DNA of 64,000 nt, taken from the NCBI RefSeq assembly GCF_030272615.1, contig NC_081413.1, positions 609,841,209 through 609,905,208 of the forward strand, written 5' to 3'. The notes under the pieces are model-generated. The model was not told the DNA's origin and did not search any database. It worked only from the letters and a program-made list of their open reading frames with translations. The stretch is from Cryptomeria japonica (lineage: Eukaryota; Streptophyta; Pinopsida; Cupressales; Cupressaceae). The position numbers and the translations under genes are program-made. Positions 11,646 through 24,046 of the stretch are shown piece by piece (position 1 is the stretch's first letter; every line of letters starts with the position of its first letter).

Positions 11646-12952
11646 TGTGTATGCTAAAATTCATCTTCAATTCGATAAAAAACAAAAGGGAAATCATGAA
11701 TCCCTATTCAATTAAAGAATTTAAAATAAACATCAATTAAATGATACAATCAAGTAATATGAATTTAAAATAGTCAATCAAATCTCCCTATTCCATGACT
11801 ACATGTAGCTTCCATTGTTCTTCTCCTCTTTGTGGTATGATGGCTATTAGATATCGCGCTGGCAACTTGCAAGTGACACAAAGATTCGAAGTTCGTGATT
11901 GTTGAAAATGGAGATTGAATGCTCAATTTATAGATTATTGGAAAGGATTGATTGAGAGGTGGAACAGATTGATCAAGAGGTGGAACTTAGGTGAGCTCAC
12001 ATGCTAGTTGATAGTCGAACTGTTGATTTGGAGGTGGAACTCAATTGATTGAATTGATTAATTGAGTTAACTGATTTAGAAAAAAACTGACTGAAAGATG
12101 AAAAAGAATGATTGGAGGATAATTACTTGATGAAATAGTTAACTGATTGAAAGTTGATTGAGAGCTTTATTTAGAAAAAGCTAACTAGAAGATAGAAATA
12201 GGAATTGAAAAAGATAATCAAATTAATTAATTAATTGGTTGAATTAATTAATTTAGCATGTGCTTGCACTTTGACTCTGATTTTCAATTTAATCTTTGCA
12301 TGAGGATTAATTCAAATATTGAATTTATTTCAAATTCAATTTGTTATTTGAATATATTTAGAACTTGACTTTGATTTTCAATTTGATTTTTGTAGTCATG
12401 CACATGTATTTGAAATGAGAAGAAATTAGAAGAATATGAATTTGAATGAATTTGGATGAAATATGATATTAAATGAAATTAAAAGAAATATGAATTTGGG
12501 GATTTGGAATTAAATGAAATTAATTAGTTAATTAAATAATTTAAAGAAATTATTTTAATTATTTAGAAATCGAATTTAATTAAATAATAAAGATTATTTA
12601 AATTAAAGGATTAAAATCATAATTAATTAAATAATTAATAATTAAGTAATCTTTGGAAAAGGGTTGATGATTAATTGATTGGAGATAGAAATTGAGAATG
12701 AATTTATTTAAATAATAAAGATTATTTAAATTGAAAGATTAAAATCAAAATTAATTAAATAATAAATATTTCAATCATTAGAAAATGATTTAAATGATTA
12801 AATGAAGATAGAATTGAAATTGAAATAATTAGTAAGATGATGAGGAAATATGAATTTAGAAGAATAAGATTAATTAACTTAATTGAAGAATTATTTAATC
12901 AATTAGAGGAATAATTAGTACATTATCAATGAGTCATTTTGAGGTGTCTACA
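11646..12952 (-). repeat. 5' LTR (complete, 1307 bp) of the 2896-12952 element
   Basis: The ends are TG and CA on both strands, the inner edge abuts the primer-binding site, and the outer part matches 2896-3828. The interior is rich in AATTAATT and AAATAATAAAGATT motifs. The right flank after 12952 is TCAGT, the expected place for a TSD, but its partner is lost with the other end. Confidence 0.88.
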
Positions 12953-13561
12953 TCAGTATTCATCATTGTGATGTAATCTTGATCTTTGGATATGATTATT
13001 ATTTGTTGGCCTACATTTGAAATAACCTTATGATCCCTATCTAAAAAACATTTTCTATTATTTATAAGGTCTAAAGAGTCTAGGATACATTCTAAGATCT
13101 AATATTATCAAGAGAGCACTGCAATTCTAAGTAATTAATATATTGAGAAATAGACTACAAGCTTTTATATTCAGGTATGAATTCATGTTTGTTATTCATT
13201 GTTGTGATGTTATTGCATGTTAGCACTTACAAGATTTTCAAAAAGAGCATTAGATCATCACCTTTATGTGGGACTACATGAGATGGTTTCAATCCAAGGG
13301 TAAAATCATCATTTTAGTATTTCATCATTGATATTGCCTCTTCCGTTGCAAGGGTACACACTCTATAACTCATCATAGTTGTTGTAGAGGTGGAACCACC
13401 AACCCATGGCTTGGATTAGGCAATCAACTATATATCACAACACTTTTCCCTCATTTATGTGTATAGTTTTAAATTCAATGTTGAAAATTCCACAATAGTG
13501 TAGTGTGAATAGTTACAAGATGCAATAAACTTTGAACGGACAAAAAAACCTTGGAATAATT
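12953..13561. other. Non-coding DNA between two elements
   Basis: No feature was recognised. The last five bases (TAATT) are the left target-site copy of the copia element that follows. Before that insertion this stretch was continuous with 18570 onward. Confidence 0.5.
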
Positions 13562-14024
13562 TGTTAGGGTTTCAAGCAGATACGAAGCAAATATGAACTA
13601 ACAATTATATGCAGATTTAAATACAAAAGATAAAAAAATAAAACATGACACAGATAACACAGAGATTTAACATGGTTCACCCAGAATGGGTTACGTCCAC
13701 CATACACAACCGTCCAATCTTTCTTATTATCCAGCAAAATAGTACATCAACCTTACAATGCCTTAAGCATTCCAGCTACTTATAACATGCATTTTTAGGG
13801 AAAAAAACAAAGTCGGCCTTTTTAGGGTTTTATTATAATGTCAGTTTTCATCAACGAAAAAATGGCAAAAAAAATTTTCTCGGGGGCTGCCGCCCCTGAA
13901 CCCCCGCTTTTCTTGAGGGCTGCCGCCCTTGAACCCCTGCCCGGGGCCCAGCCCAGCCCCGGACCCCGACAAGGATACGTGCTGAGTGTACAGTACTTTG
14001 CTGATCAATCACCACATTTCAACA
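13562..14024 (-). repeat. 3' LTR of the copia element
   Basis: This 463-bp LTR matches 18148-18564. A GC-rich block near 13880-13975 carries a partial tandem duplication (GGGCTGCCGCCC repeated as GGGCTGCCGCCCTTG) that the other LTR lacks. Confidence 0.95.
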
Positions 14025-14041
14025 ATCTCCCACTTGGAGAC
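14025..14041 (-). other. Polypurine tract of the copia element
   Basis: The minus strand reads CTCCAAGTGGGAGAT immediately before the 3' LTR, the expected plus-strand priming site. A second copy of ATCTCCCACTTGGAGACTGA follows at about 14065. Confidence 0.75.
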
Positions 14042-14160
14042 TGATCAGGCTCCACATCAAACAATCTCCCACTTGGAGACTGATACTACATGACACCACT
14101 GTACGTGCAACATCCGCTAGATAAAACACTAGGACTTGACTAGTATAAATTCCACAATTA

Positions 14161-17100
14161 TCAATCAAGAAGATCAACAGAAACTGATGAAGAAATCCGC
14201 TTCTCCTATGGAACTGCCTTTGTGAACATATCGGTAGGATTCTCACTTGTGTGAATCTTCTCAAGTCGTAACTGACCCTCCTCCAAAACAGTCCACATGA
14301 AGTGGTACCTGAGTTGAATGTGCTTTGTCCTTGAATGAAAAACAAAGTTCTTCATAAGATGAATGGCACTCTGGCTATCAGTATACAATGGGCTATCCTC
14401 TTGTGTCTGACCCAATTCCTTCAGAAAATATTGCAACCAAATCATCTCTTTGCTAGCTTCTGTAGCAGCAACATACTCAGCTTCAGTGGTTGAAAGTACA
14501 ACAACCTTTTGTAGCCTAGAAATCCAACTGACTGCAGTTCCCCCTATAGTAAAAATATACCCTGTAGTACTCCTCCGTGAATCAATATCACCCGCTAGAT
14601 CAGAGTCAACAAATCCACTTAGAGCAGCATTAGATCCTTTGAAACATAATGCCTTCGTAGTAGTTCCTTTCAAATACTAAAGAATCCATTTCACAACATT
14701 CTAATGTTCCATACCCAGATTACTCATAAACCTGCTCACAACTCCCACTGCATGTGCAATATCTAGCCTTGTGCATACCATTGCATACATTAGACTGCCA
14801 ATAGCTGATGAATACGGGATGTTAGACATTTTATTAACCTCTTCCTATGCCTTTGGGCACATCTCCTTAGTCAATTTGAAATGACTAGCCAAAGGTGTAC
14901 TAACTGCTTTTGCATCCTGCATGTTAAATCTTTTTAATACCTTCTTTATATACTCACTTTGGGACAAATTCAAGGTTCTATTTTTCCTGTCCCGTGTAAT
15001 CCTCATACCGAGAATTTGCTTAGCTGCACCCAAATCCTTCATAGCAAATGACCTGGCTAATTTCTGTTTAAGATCATTTATATGTTGCATGTTAGACCCA
15101 ACAACAAGCATGTCATCAACATAAAGCAACAAGATAATATAACTGCCATTATCAAATCTCTTAAAATATACACAATGATTAGAATGACATCTATGATAAC
15201 CGTGTTCAGCCATGAAACTATCAAATTTTAAATACCATTGTCGAGGTGCTTGCTTTAGGCCATACAGACTTTTCTTCAACCTGCACACCAAGTTCTCCTT
15301 ACCTTTGACCTCATATCCCTGTGGTTTCAACATGTAAATTTCCTCCTCCAAATCTCCATGGAGAAAAGCTATTTTGACATCTAATTGTTCAAGATGTAAA
15401 TCATCTGCAGCCACAAGACTAAGTACAGTTCTAATTGAAGTCATTTTTACAACTGGAGAAAATATTTCATCATAATCTATACCCTTTTTCTGTGCAAAAC
15501 CTTTTACCACAAGTCTGGCTTTATATCTTTTCTGACCTCCTTCCTCCTCCTTTAGCCGATAAACCCATTTGTTAGGCAAGGCTCTTTTTTTTGCAGGTAA
15601 AGGGACTAAGTCCCAAGTCTTATTTTTCATCAAGGAGTCCATCTCCTCTTTCATGCCTAGCTGCCACTGTTGTTTGGCATCCACCTGCATTGCTTCTTCA
15701 TCTTCTTCTGGTTCACCAGAATCCATTAATAAAATAGAATACAAAGAAGGAGAAAATCTTTCAGGGGGTCTACTTGTCCTCGTAGAACATATAACACTTG
15801 TAGGAGTTTGTGGGACAATCTGTTGTTGCTGAGCATCAGGTACCTGTGGCATTTCATTTTCAGGAATCTCATCCAACACCACATATTCTTGTTTGTCCTG
15901 TTCATGCTTCTTTTTCTGCATTTGTTCTTTATACATAACCTTCTCATTGAATATAACATCTCTACTTCTAATTATTTTCTTATTTTCAAAATCTCATAAC
16001 CGATAGCCATATTCATCTATTCCATATCCAATGAAGGTACATTTCTGAGATTTAGCATCAAGCTTGGTTCTGTTTTCTTTATCAACATGGACAAAAGCTT
16101 CGAAACCAAAAGTTTTTAGAAAAGAATAATTTACCTTTTTACCAGTCCATGCCTCCTCTGGAATACCACCATCCAAAGGGGTTGAAGGTCCTCTATTTAT
16201 CAAATAGACAGCAGTATGTATAACATTTGCCCAAAAATGTAAGGGCAATCCAACATGCAATCTCATTATCCTCGCACGTTCCATGATGGTCCTTTTCATT
16301 CTCTCTGACACACCATTTTCCTGTGGAGTTCCTGGAACTGTCTTCTACTTTCAAATCCCATTTAAGGAACAATAATCTTCAAATGCTTTGCTGCAATACT
16401 CACCTCCATTATCCGATCTGAGACACTTCAACTTTTTTCCTGTCTCATTCTCAACCAAAGCTTTCCATTTCTTAAAAGTTTCAAAAACATCTGATTTTTG
16501 TTTTAGGAAATATACCCATGTTTTTTTGGTTGAGTCATCAATAAAAATAACATAATAACAAGAGCCACCAAGAGATGATACCTGAGTCGGTCCCCATACA
16601 TTTGAATGTACAAGCTCTAACTTCTCACTCTTCTTCTCTTTCCCAACCTTGAGAAATCTGACTCATTTCTGTTTACCATAAACATAGTTTTCACAGAACT
16701 CTAAATCAATCTTCTTTAATCTTGGCAATAGATTTTTAGAGTGAAGGATTTTCATCCCTTTCTCACTCATGTGCCCAAGCCTATGGTGCCACATTATCGA
16801 ATCTATTTTTGCAACATTTATTGTTGTTGTCCCTACAGTAACTTTATCTGTAGCAGCTAAGGTAGAGTAAGTGTTACCAGTACACAGATATAATGTGCCT
16901 ACCTTCGCACCTTTAGCTACTACTAATGATCCTTTAGTGACCTTGCACATACTGTCTGAGAAGGTAACTATGCAACCTTCACTACCTAGTTGCCCTGCAG
17001 AAATTAAATTTCTTCTTAAATTAGGAACATGTCTTACCTCCTGCAGAAACCAGTCATTACCATTCTGCAACTTGATCTTTATCTTTCCTTTTCCAACAAT

Positions 17101-18096
17101 TTGACAGGGCTCATCATCACCCAAATATACCTGTCCAAAATCACCTTGAACATAATCTAGAAAATATTTTCTATGGGGTGTAGCATGAAATGAAGCCCCA
17201 GAATCTATTACCCAGGAATCATTAACATTATCCAAACATAAGATTAAAGCATCTTGTAAAGTATTACTTGCAATATTAGCTTCCTTACTGTCATTTTCAT
17301 TTTTGTCTCCTTCTTTGTTTTTTCGAGACCAACAGTCTTTCTTTAGATGACCAGGCTTTCCGCAGTACCAGCAATCTTTCTTTCCTCTAGATTGAGAGTG
17401 TCCTTTCTTTGACTTCCCTCATGACTTCTCATTCCCAGGGCCTTTTCCTCTTTCCTTTGATCTTCCTCTGTTCTCCACATTCAAAACACTACCCGATGAT
17501 GTTGAAGTCTCACCTGTGCTTTTCCTTTGCATTTCCTCGCTTAGGATAACACCAACAATATCATCAAATACCAAAGTATTTTTACCAGAGACAGAGTTAC
17601 TTACAGCCATAACCAAGCTATTCCAGCTTTCTGGCAAAGAACATAAAATCAAGAGAGCCCTAACCTCTTCTGCAAAGGTAATTTTTACCAAAGACAATTG
17701 ACTAGTAATTGTATTAAATTCATTTAAGTGGTCCGCTACAGATCCTCCCTCACTCATTTTCAAATTAAACAAACACTTCATAAGAAATACCTTATTCGAA
17801 GCTGAGGGTTTCTCATACAACTTAGCCAACGTTGCCATCAAATCTACAATCATTTTTGCTTTTGTTATATTGAATGCTACAGACGATGCAAGGCACAATC
17901 GAATGGATCCTAGTGCCTTTCTATCTAAAATGTCCCACTCTTCATCTGATATTGTGGTCAGTTTCTTTGCCTTTCCTTCCAATGGCCGCCACAAATCCTT
18001 TTGATACAGGTAATCCTCCATCTGCATTTTCCATAACTGATAATTCTGGCCGTTAAACTTTTTGACCTTGAATTTGGAATCCTCCATTGCTCCCAC
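14161..18096 (-). pseudogene. Ty1/copia gag-pol polyprotein, inactivated
   Basis: All open pieces (17419-18096, 16663-17235, 15994-16311, 14845-15936, 14206-14673) share one frame, so about 3.9 kb carries no net frameshift. Domains in order: gag (Met at 18096, FNGQNYQLWKMQMEDYL), zinc knuckle CWYCGKPGHLKKDC (about 17340), protease DSGASFHA, integrase zinc region beginning HHRLGH, integrase core with LRSDNGGEY and TPQENGVSER, RT with YVDD (about 15112-15123), and RNase H with TEAEY and TDSQSA. Internal stops lie at 17419, 16663, 16351, 16345, 15994, 14845, 14701 and 14677, probably also 14206; all are TGA or TAG. The fourth zinc ligand of integrase is Tyr instead of Cys, and the first catalytic Asp of integrase is Asn. 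The family processes its own RNA into cDNA and integrates it; this copy cannot. The Tnt1/Tork-like assignment rests on motif style and primer. Confidence 0.95.
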
Positions 18097-18133
18097 TCAA
18101 ATCTGAAAGTCCTGCCAATTTACAGAAAACCTT

Positions 18134-18145
18134 GCTCTGATACCA
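18134..18145 (-). other. Primer-binding site, initiator tRNA-Met
   Basis: The minus strand reads TGGTATCAGAGC two bases from the 5' LTR. This is the standard copia primer-binding site, complementary to the 3' end of plant initiator tRNA-Met. Confidence 0.92.
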
Positions 18146-18147
18146 AT

Positions 18148-18564
18148 TGTTAGGGTTTCAAGTAGATCCGAAGCAAATATGAACTAACAATTATATGTAG
18201 ATTTAAATACAAAAGATAAAGAAATAAAACAGGACACAGATAACACAGAGATTTAACGTGGTTCACCCAGAATGGGTTACGTCCACCATACACAATCGTC
18301 CAATCTTTCTTATTATCCAACAAAACAGTACATCAACCTTACAATGCCTTATGCATCCTAGCCACTTATAACATGCATTTTTAGGGCAACAAACAAAGTC
18401 GGCCTTTTTAGGGTTTTATTACAATGTCGGTTTTCATCAACGAAAAATGGAAAAAAAAAATTTCTCGGGGGTTGCCGCCCCCGAACCCCTGCCCGACCCC
18501 AAATCCTGGCGAGGATATGTGCTGAGTGTACAGTACTTTGCTGATCAGTCGCCACATTTCAACA
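18148..18564 (-). repeat. 5' LTR of the copia element
   Basis: This 417-bp LTR begins TGTTAGGG, ends TTCAACA and is followed by the right TSD copy TAATT. It carries one GC-rich GGGGGTTGCCGCCCCC block where the other LTR carries a longer, duplicated version. Confidence 0.95.
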
Positions 18565-21500
18565 TAATTCACTCAACACCCCTATATTGTTTTCTTGAGT
18601 TAAATTTATGGGAGATAATGCTACCGAGTCTCTTGATTGTATTTTTAATCAACTTCTTTAGTTTTAGACACCTTCAGGTTAGAGATCCCAACACTCATGT
18701 TCAATACTATCACTCTAGATGTCAAATCCAAGTTCCTCTCTATATTTATATTCTAGATTTGGCTTACTACCTCATTTCTTTCTGTATCTACTATTTTCCA
18801 TAAAATTCAATCATTTTGCTATCATTTATAATGCTCGCCAAAATACCTTAGAGAAATATGACTAACTAACATGCAAATAGAGATCATTTTTTTACATCAT
18901 CATTTAATGCATCAAATATCTCTAAAATATACATATACATTAATTCACCATTTACTAAGTATGCCCATTTCAACTTAAACATAATCATAAGAGAACAATA
19001 ATATGAAGTCAATATGCAAGCATAAATAAACACAATCCATTAATTAACATTCCCTAGGGTATCTCAACACCATTACTTAACTAACATAAGATCATAACCA
19101 CATCAAGCCTACTATCACAATATAAAATAATCTAACATTTCCTTTTATCATATACTCCATACAATCATATAGAAAACATATACTAATTCAACCATCATGG
19201 GTACAATATATTCTTAACCAATTCCCAAATTATTCTTTAGGTTCATTTTAAGAGAACCAATACCAAATGTTCCTAATTCCCATTTTCTCTTTTACCAATA
19301 CCATCATGGAACTTCACCTACCAAATAACTAATTGATTACCATCAAGAGTATGATCATATTATCTAATACATATACATGTCCAAGAGTCAAACATGATAA
19401 TGAATTAACTTCTTCCAACCAAGAACATGCACTTTATCTCGTTGAAGAATAATCCAATAACATCATCAACCATGAATCTAAACCTTACTTTCATTAATGA
19501 GCAATATCCAAGGTACAACATCATAATCTACTATAGGAGTCATGATCTCATTTCTATTACAATATTTCCAATACATAAGAATACAAGATCCTTTACATAG
19601 AGATACATATTTCTCAACCCACAAGTACAAATGTCTCAAGGTACATAATCTCTTTTCATTCTATTATAATCATCAAGAATCATAATACATCAATCTGCTA
19701 CAAAAATCCATCCATAAGGTGAATAGGTATGAATCCACATCCACACACAAAAGCATCCAATGAAGAACATCCCAATGGAAGAAGGCATCAAACCACCCAA
19801 CCACGTGGAAGCATAAGGAACCACCCCCCATGCTAGGAGATGACACAAGGTCCCACACACACTCTAGACCTAGGTTGACACGTAACAACCAAAGGAACTC
19901 AACAACTCAAATACCACAATTAAAAAGTAATACATAATCAACAAGCCAAATCACATCACAAGGCTTAATCATAAAACATAGAAACTCCCAAAGGCATATT
20001 AACAACAAAGGCATAAGGATCAAGGAAACATGTAGGGAAAGAGTGTAATCACATGCTATCCTCACGAAGAAGGGATAATGCCACACCTTGATAGACATGT
20101 CATTGCATGCTATCCTCACAAAGAAGGGATAATACCACATCTTGATAGACATGTGGAACCGTCTCAACCTATGAGAGATTCAAGGGAGTTTAGTTTGCCA
20201 TCACTATGGCTTGCCCAAGCTTATCCTAAAACATCCTCCCTAGGACTAAGCATTGGGGACAAAACTAAATTATTATCTTGTTTAGATGCATCCTAATTAC
20301 CCAACCCATCTAATTAATTATTAATATTTTCACTTATTTAAAACAAAGAAAACTTTCAATGTGCCCTAGTGGTCTAGACTATAAGCATCCTTACAAGGAA
20401 CCACTTAGCAACCCATCTCTCATGACCCTGACCATCACACAAAAGCCCACTCCCCCTAACCATGTTCCAAGATCTTAGGGTATACATATACAATAACACA
20501 AAGAGGCTCATACAAATTCATTCTATAAGAAACATTCACATACATATAGATATGAAATCCAACAAGAGACATAGCCATAATGCCAATTACATAAAATAAA
20601 TAAGAATCTCAATAAATAGTAACAAGAGCAAGCATAATTTTCCCCTTGCTCAGCCATAGATAGACCAATCCTCCACAACAAGGCATATCAACTTGCTAGA
20701 GCCATAAAACATAATCAAATAGTATCTTTGATCAAATAATCAACTTTGGAAAAACTTAGGGAATCAAAATCACATCCTCTAGTACAAGAAACAAACTAAG
20801 AAAACTGACTCAGAAGTCCAAAAATTATCAAATACCAATGCCAAAATAAATTAGTGCTTTTGTTAAATAGTACAACGCATTTGACAAATACTGCATCACA
20901 TTTGACATATTAAATAGCCCATATAAAATATTGTACAATGCATTCAACAAGTTGTTCAGTGCCTTCATAACCCAGAACAACGCATTCACTTCTCAGAATA
21001 GTGCTTATGTATAAAAGAATAACACATATGAATAGAAAAATAATGCACACACATAAGGAAATAGTGCATATACTGAAACAATGCATTCAAATAGAGATTT
21101 AGTGCATTTAACTTCAGGATATAGAATTTGCAGAAATATGACAAGTTCAGAAAATCACAAGGGTATAAAATCAACACCAAATCCACCTGGAATGAACACA
21201 AGGTAAAATATAACACTAGGAACTTCACAAATGAACAATAAATTAACCAAAAAGAGGTAAACACTTTCTGGAACATTGCGAAAACTTCTTCCGGGAATAC
21301 ACAAAAAGTTGATTCCTCCCAACAACAACATATAGGAAAACTTCAAGATTCACAATAATACTAGGACTCCAATAAGTTGTCAATTAAACCAAAATACACA
21401 AGACATAATGACAATAGAGATTTAGATATCACCCAAACTAATAACGAGCGCACAGAAAACTCACGACTAATACAAATATGAATCGAGTCATTCATGAAAA

Positions 21501-24046
21501 AACTTAACAAATAGTTTTCATAGGATTATATAACAACCCCCCAAACATTATATTATAACTTTTATAACATTATATCCACGATTATTTCCAGCTTACACCT
21601 ACAACAATCTTTCTAGAAAACACAACGAAAACAATCTTTAAAGAAACCAAAATGCAAAGGAGAAGAAAATCAACCAACCTAGAATAGAATATAGAAGTTA
21701 TGGCAATGCAAAATTTGAAGAAGAGTAAATCCAAATATCCAACCAATCCAACCAAGCTACAAACAAGCAAACCAAAATCCTCAATATGTAGAAAATTGCT
21801 TCAGAAAGCCAACTCGGGCAAAATCTCAAAAAGCTCAATAAATAAATTTCATTCAAAACTATAGTCCAAAATCCAGTCAATCAAAATAATCTAAAATACA
21901 ATATTTCATAACAACCCTCTCCCGAATTCGAGGTAAGAAATATAAAATAATATTATTTACTTGCCCAATTCTCACAACCAATAGAATAATAGGGTAGGTA
22001 GAATATACAATATTTAATTAACCCAGATAGTAAAAAGGGAAATGAATAATAATATAAATAACCAATAGTTAAACAAGCCACGAGCACAATAAAATATAAA
22101 AGCCTGGTAATAAATTAAACCAAGAGCAATATAAATAAATACCCCAAATTAAATATTAAAGCTACAAACTATGTAAATGAATAATAAATCTAAAAGGCTC
22201 AAATAATAAATAATTAAACAATAAATAAAAAATACTATACCAACCAATTGATTATTAAATATCAAACTATACATTAAATTAATTTAAATATTAATAAACT
22301 ATATTAATCAATTAATTAAATAATCATAGCTCCACAAGGCAACCCGACATTGGGCCAAGCATCTCATCACAAGATACTAACATGATGACTCAAGATAGGA
22401 CACCAGACGGACAAGGATATCAACTTAAACCTAGAGTGTGTAGAGGGAAACAATGCCATCTCCAATCAACTTGCCATTGGGATAAAGACATGCTCAGAGC
22501 TGTGAGACCAAGTGGAGTCGATATCGAGTACTTGAAATTGTGCAACCACCACAACCACGAGACAACATATGCAATAATATATATCATAAATGATTAGGCA
22601 AGTGAGAGAGAATCACAACATCATATCATGCTCATAATGAGTGATATGGCATCGTCTCTATCATGAATACAATAACAATACAATCACAATGATCATAATA
22701 TCAAATCTTTCAATGTAATAATAGAATAAGGTTAAGTATCATCAAGATGCCATCATAACCTCATAAGCAATATAAACCATGGTAGTCCTGCAAAATGAAC
22801 TAGCAAAAATTTGATGTTCTTGTGAAAACTTTGGTCATTTTGAATTAATAATGCTCTTTGTTATTGCCCTCAAGCTTAGGGTTTTGGGTTTATGCCTTTT
22901 TCATTAAGTACTATTGTTAAACCCCTTTAAACCTGTTATAATTTTGCAATACTTTATTAACTAAGTTTGAGGGTCATCTTGTCATTGAAGGGGCCTTGTC
23001 ATTTTCCTAGGCATTAATTTGTTTGGTCGACCCCTTGTTATCTTTCCTAAGTCTAGCACGCTATATTTTACTATCCCCGTGGTTGGGTCCCCCTTTATTT
23101 CCTAACGTTATGTCTATCTCTATCATCCTAGGCGGGTCCCCTTTGATTTTTATTAGTGAGCGCTTTAATTTTTTCCTAAGTCTGAGCCTTATTTTATTTC
23201 TACCAATGTCTTTATGCTAAAGATCGAGATACTAAAGATTCTTCTATTTGCACATGCATTAAATGGACAGTGATGATTTAATCACAATAAAAAAGGTTCT
23301 AGATGGTTAAACGGCTAAAGTTGGCGGTCACCATGGTAGGAAGATAACCTTTGAGCAGATCAGATGGTCCTCGTGACCCCATCATCGAAGATGTGAGGAT
23401 GATAATCACCGCGACATCATGAGATGATGCCACGTGCCCAAGGTAGGCCAAGGTGAGCTGATGGTAGGATCGTTGACCGTGGTGAGATGGATGTGCTCCG
23501 TCATACTTTTGATGGGCCCATTTGCCACATATGATAGTCAATGTCAAATTGACCAGTATGGTTCGTGTGATTTTACAACATGAAAATGATCAATGATTGA
23601 GATTCAAATTTGATTCAAATGCAAATGGATCTATTTTCTACACTCGCGCGAGCAGTAATGGTGGATAGGATGGTGACTCTTTGTTCCAGAAAGCAATTAG
23701 AGTCATTTTATGAGTTATTTTGAGTCACCAAAGCATTCAGAGGAGACCAAAAGGTGATTCTAGAGCCAAAGGAGATTTGAATGATTTCTTGCAATGCAAA
23801 ATTAGGGTTTTCTAGTGTGTTTAAAGCAGTAAGTTCGTTTGAGCTTTTCTCATCTGTTTTAAAGAAATTAAAGCTGTGACTTGCATGCAAATCATAGGGA
23901 AAGAGTTATAAATTGTTCTAGGGCTAGAGATTAGACTGAAAGAGGTGAGAATTTTCTTGAATTGTTGTTGCAATTAAGTTTTCATGCTAGCCCTAGTCTT
24001 TTCCTCCCGGATTCAAAGAGTTATAGTAGAAACCCTAGTCTAAGAG
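18565..24046. other. AT-rich non-coding DNA
   Basis: No gene is supported in these 5.5 kb. All frames are short and lack motifs. A-rich and ATTAATTAAAT-rich stretches (about 21900-22330) resemble LTR interiors, but no paired LTR was found. It contains a degenerate minisatellite (20850-21120). A GCGCGAGC-bearing, less AT-rich stretch (about 23300-23700) leads into the ORF remnant at 24047. Confidence 0.4.
20850..21120. repeat. Degenerate repeat around AATGCATTYA
   Basis: About ten irregular copies of motifs such as ACAACGCATTTGACAAATA, AACAATGCATTCAA and TTAGTGCATTTAAC occur at 20-30 base spacing. It resembles in style, though not base for base, the GCATGACA repeat at 11220-11400 in the leader of the large LTR element. 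Confidence 0.5.

Larger units (their letters stand above)
2896..12952 (-). mobile_element. Large LTR retrotransposon without pol (LARD-like), 3' LTR truncated
   Basis: Two direct repeats, 2896-3828 and about 11960-12952, share long stretches of near identity and both end GGTGTCTACA on the plus strand. Read on the minus strand, the LTR starts TGTAGACACC and ends GCATACACA, which fits TG...CA. A tRNA-like primer-binding site lies just inside the right LTR and a purine tract (minus strand) just inside the left LTR, so the element is oriented minus with its 5' LTR on the right. The left LTR lacks about 315 bases at its outer end, so no TSD can be checked there. The 7.8-kb interior has no RT, integrase or RNase H motif, only low-complexity ORF remnants and minisatellites. 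It would need proteins from a related element to move. The LTR style resembles Ty3/gypsy elements, but the lineage is inferred. Confidence 0.85.
13562..18564 (-). mobile_element. Complete Ty1/copia LTR retrotransposon with TSD TAATT
   Basis: LTRs at 13562-14024 and 18148-18564 both begin TGTTAGGG and end TTCAACA on the plus strand. TAATT at 13557-13561 and 18565-18569 is an exact 5-bp target duplication. The primer-binding site matches initiator tRNA-Met, a purine tract precedes the 3' LTR, and the interior encodes gag, protease, integrase, RT and RNase H in that order on the minus strand. That order and primer are typical of copia elements of the Tnt1/Tork type. LTRs differ by point changes and by a ~45-base length difference in a GC-rich block, so the insertion is not recent. 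The element is disabled by stop codons and lost catalytic residues. Confidence 0.97.

Noticed and set aside
22382-22597. 71-codon plus-strand frame with Cys and His residues
   Set aside because: No recognisable domain, no neighbours and no support from codon use; too short to claim.
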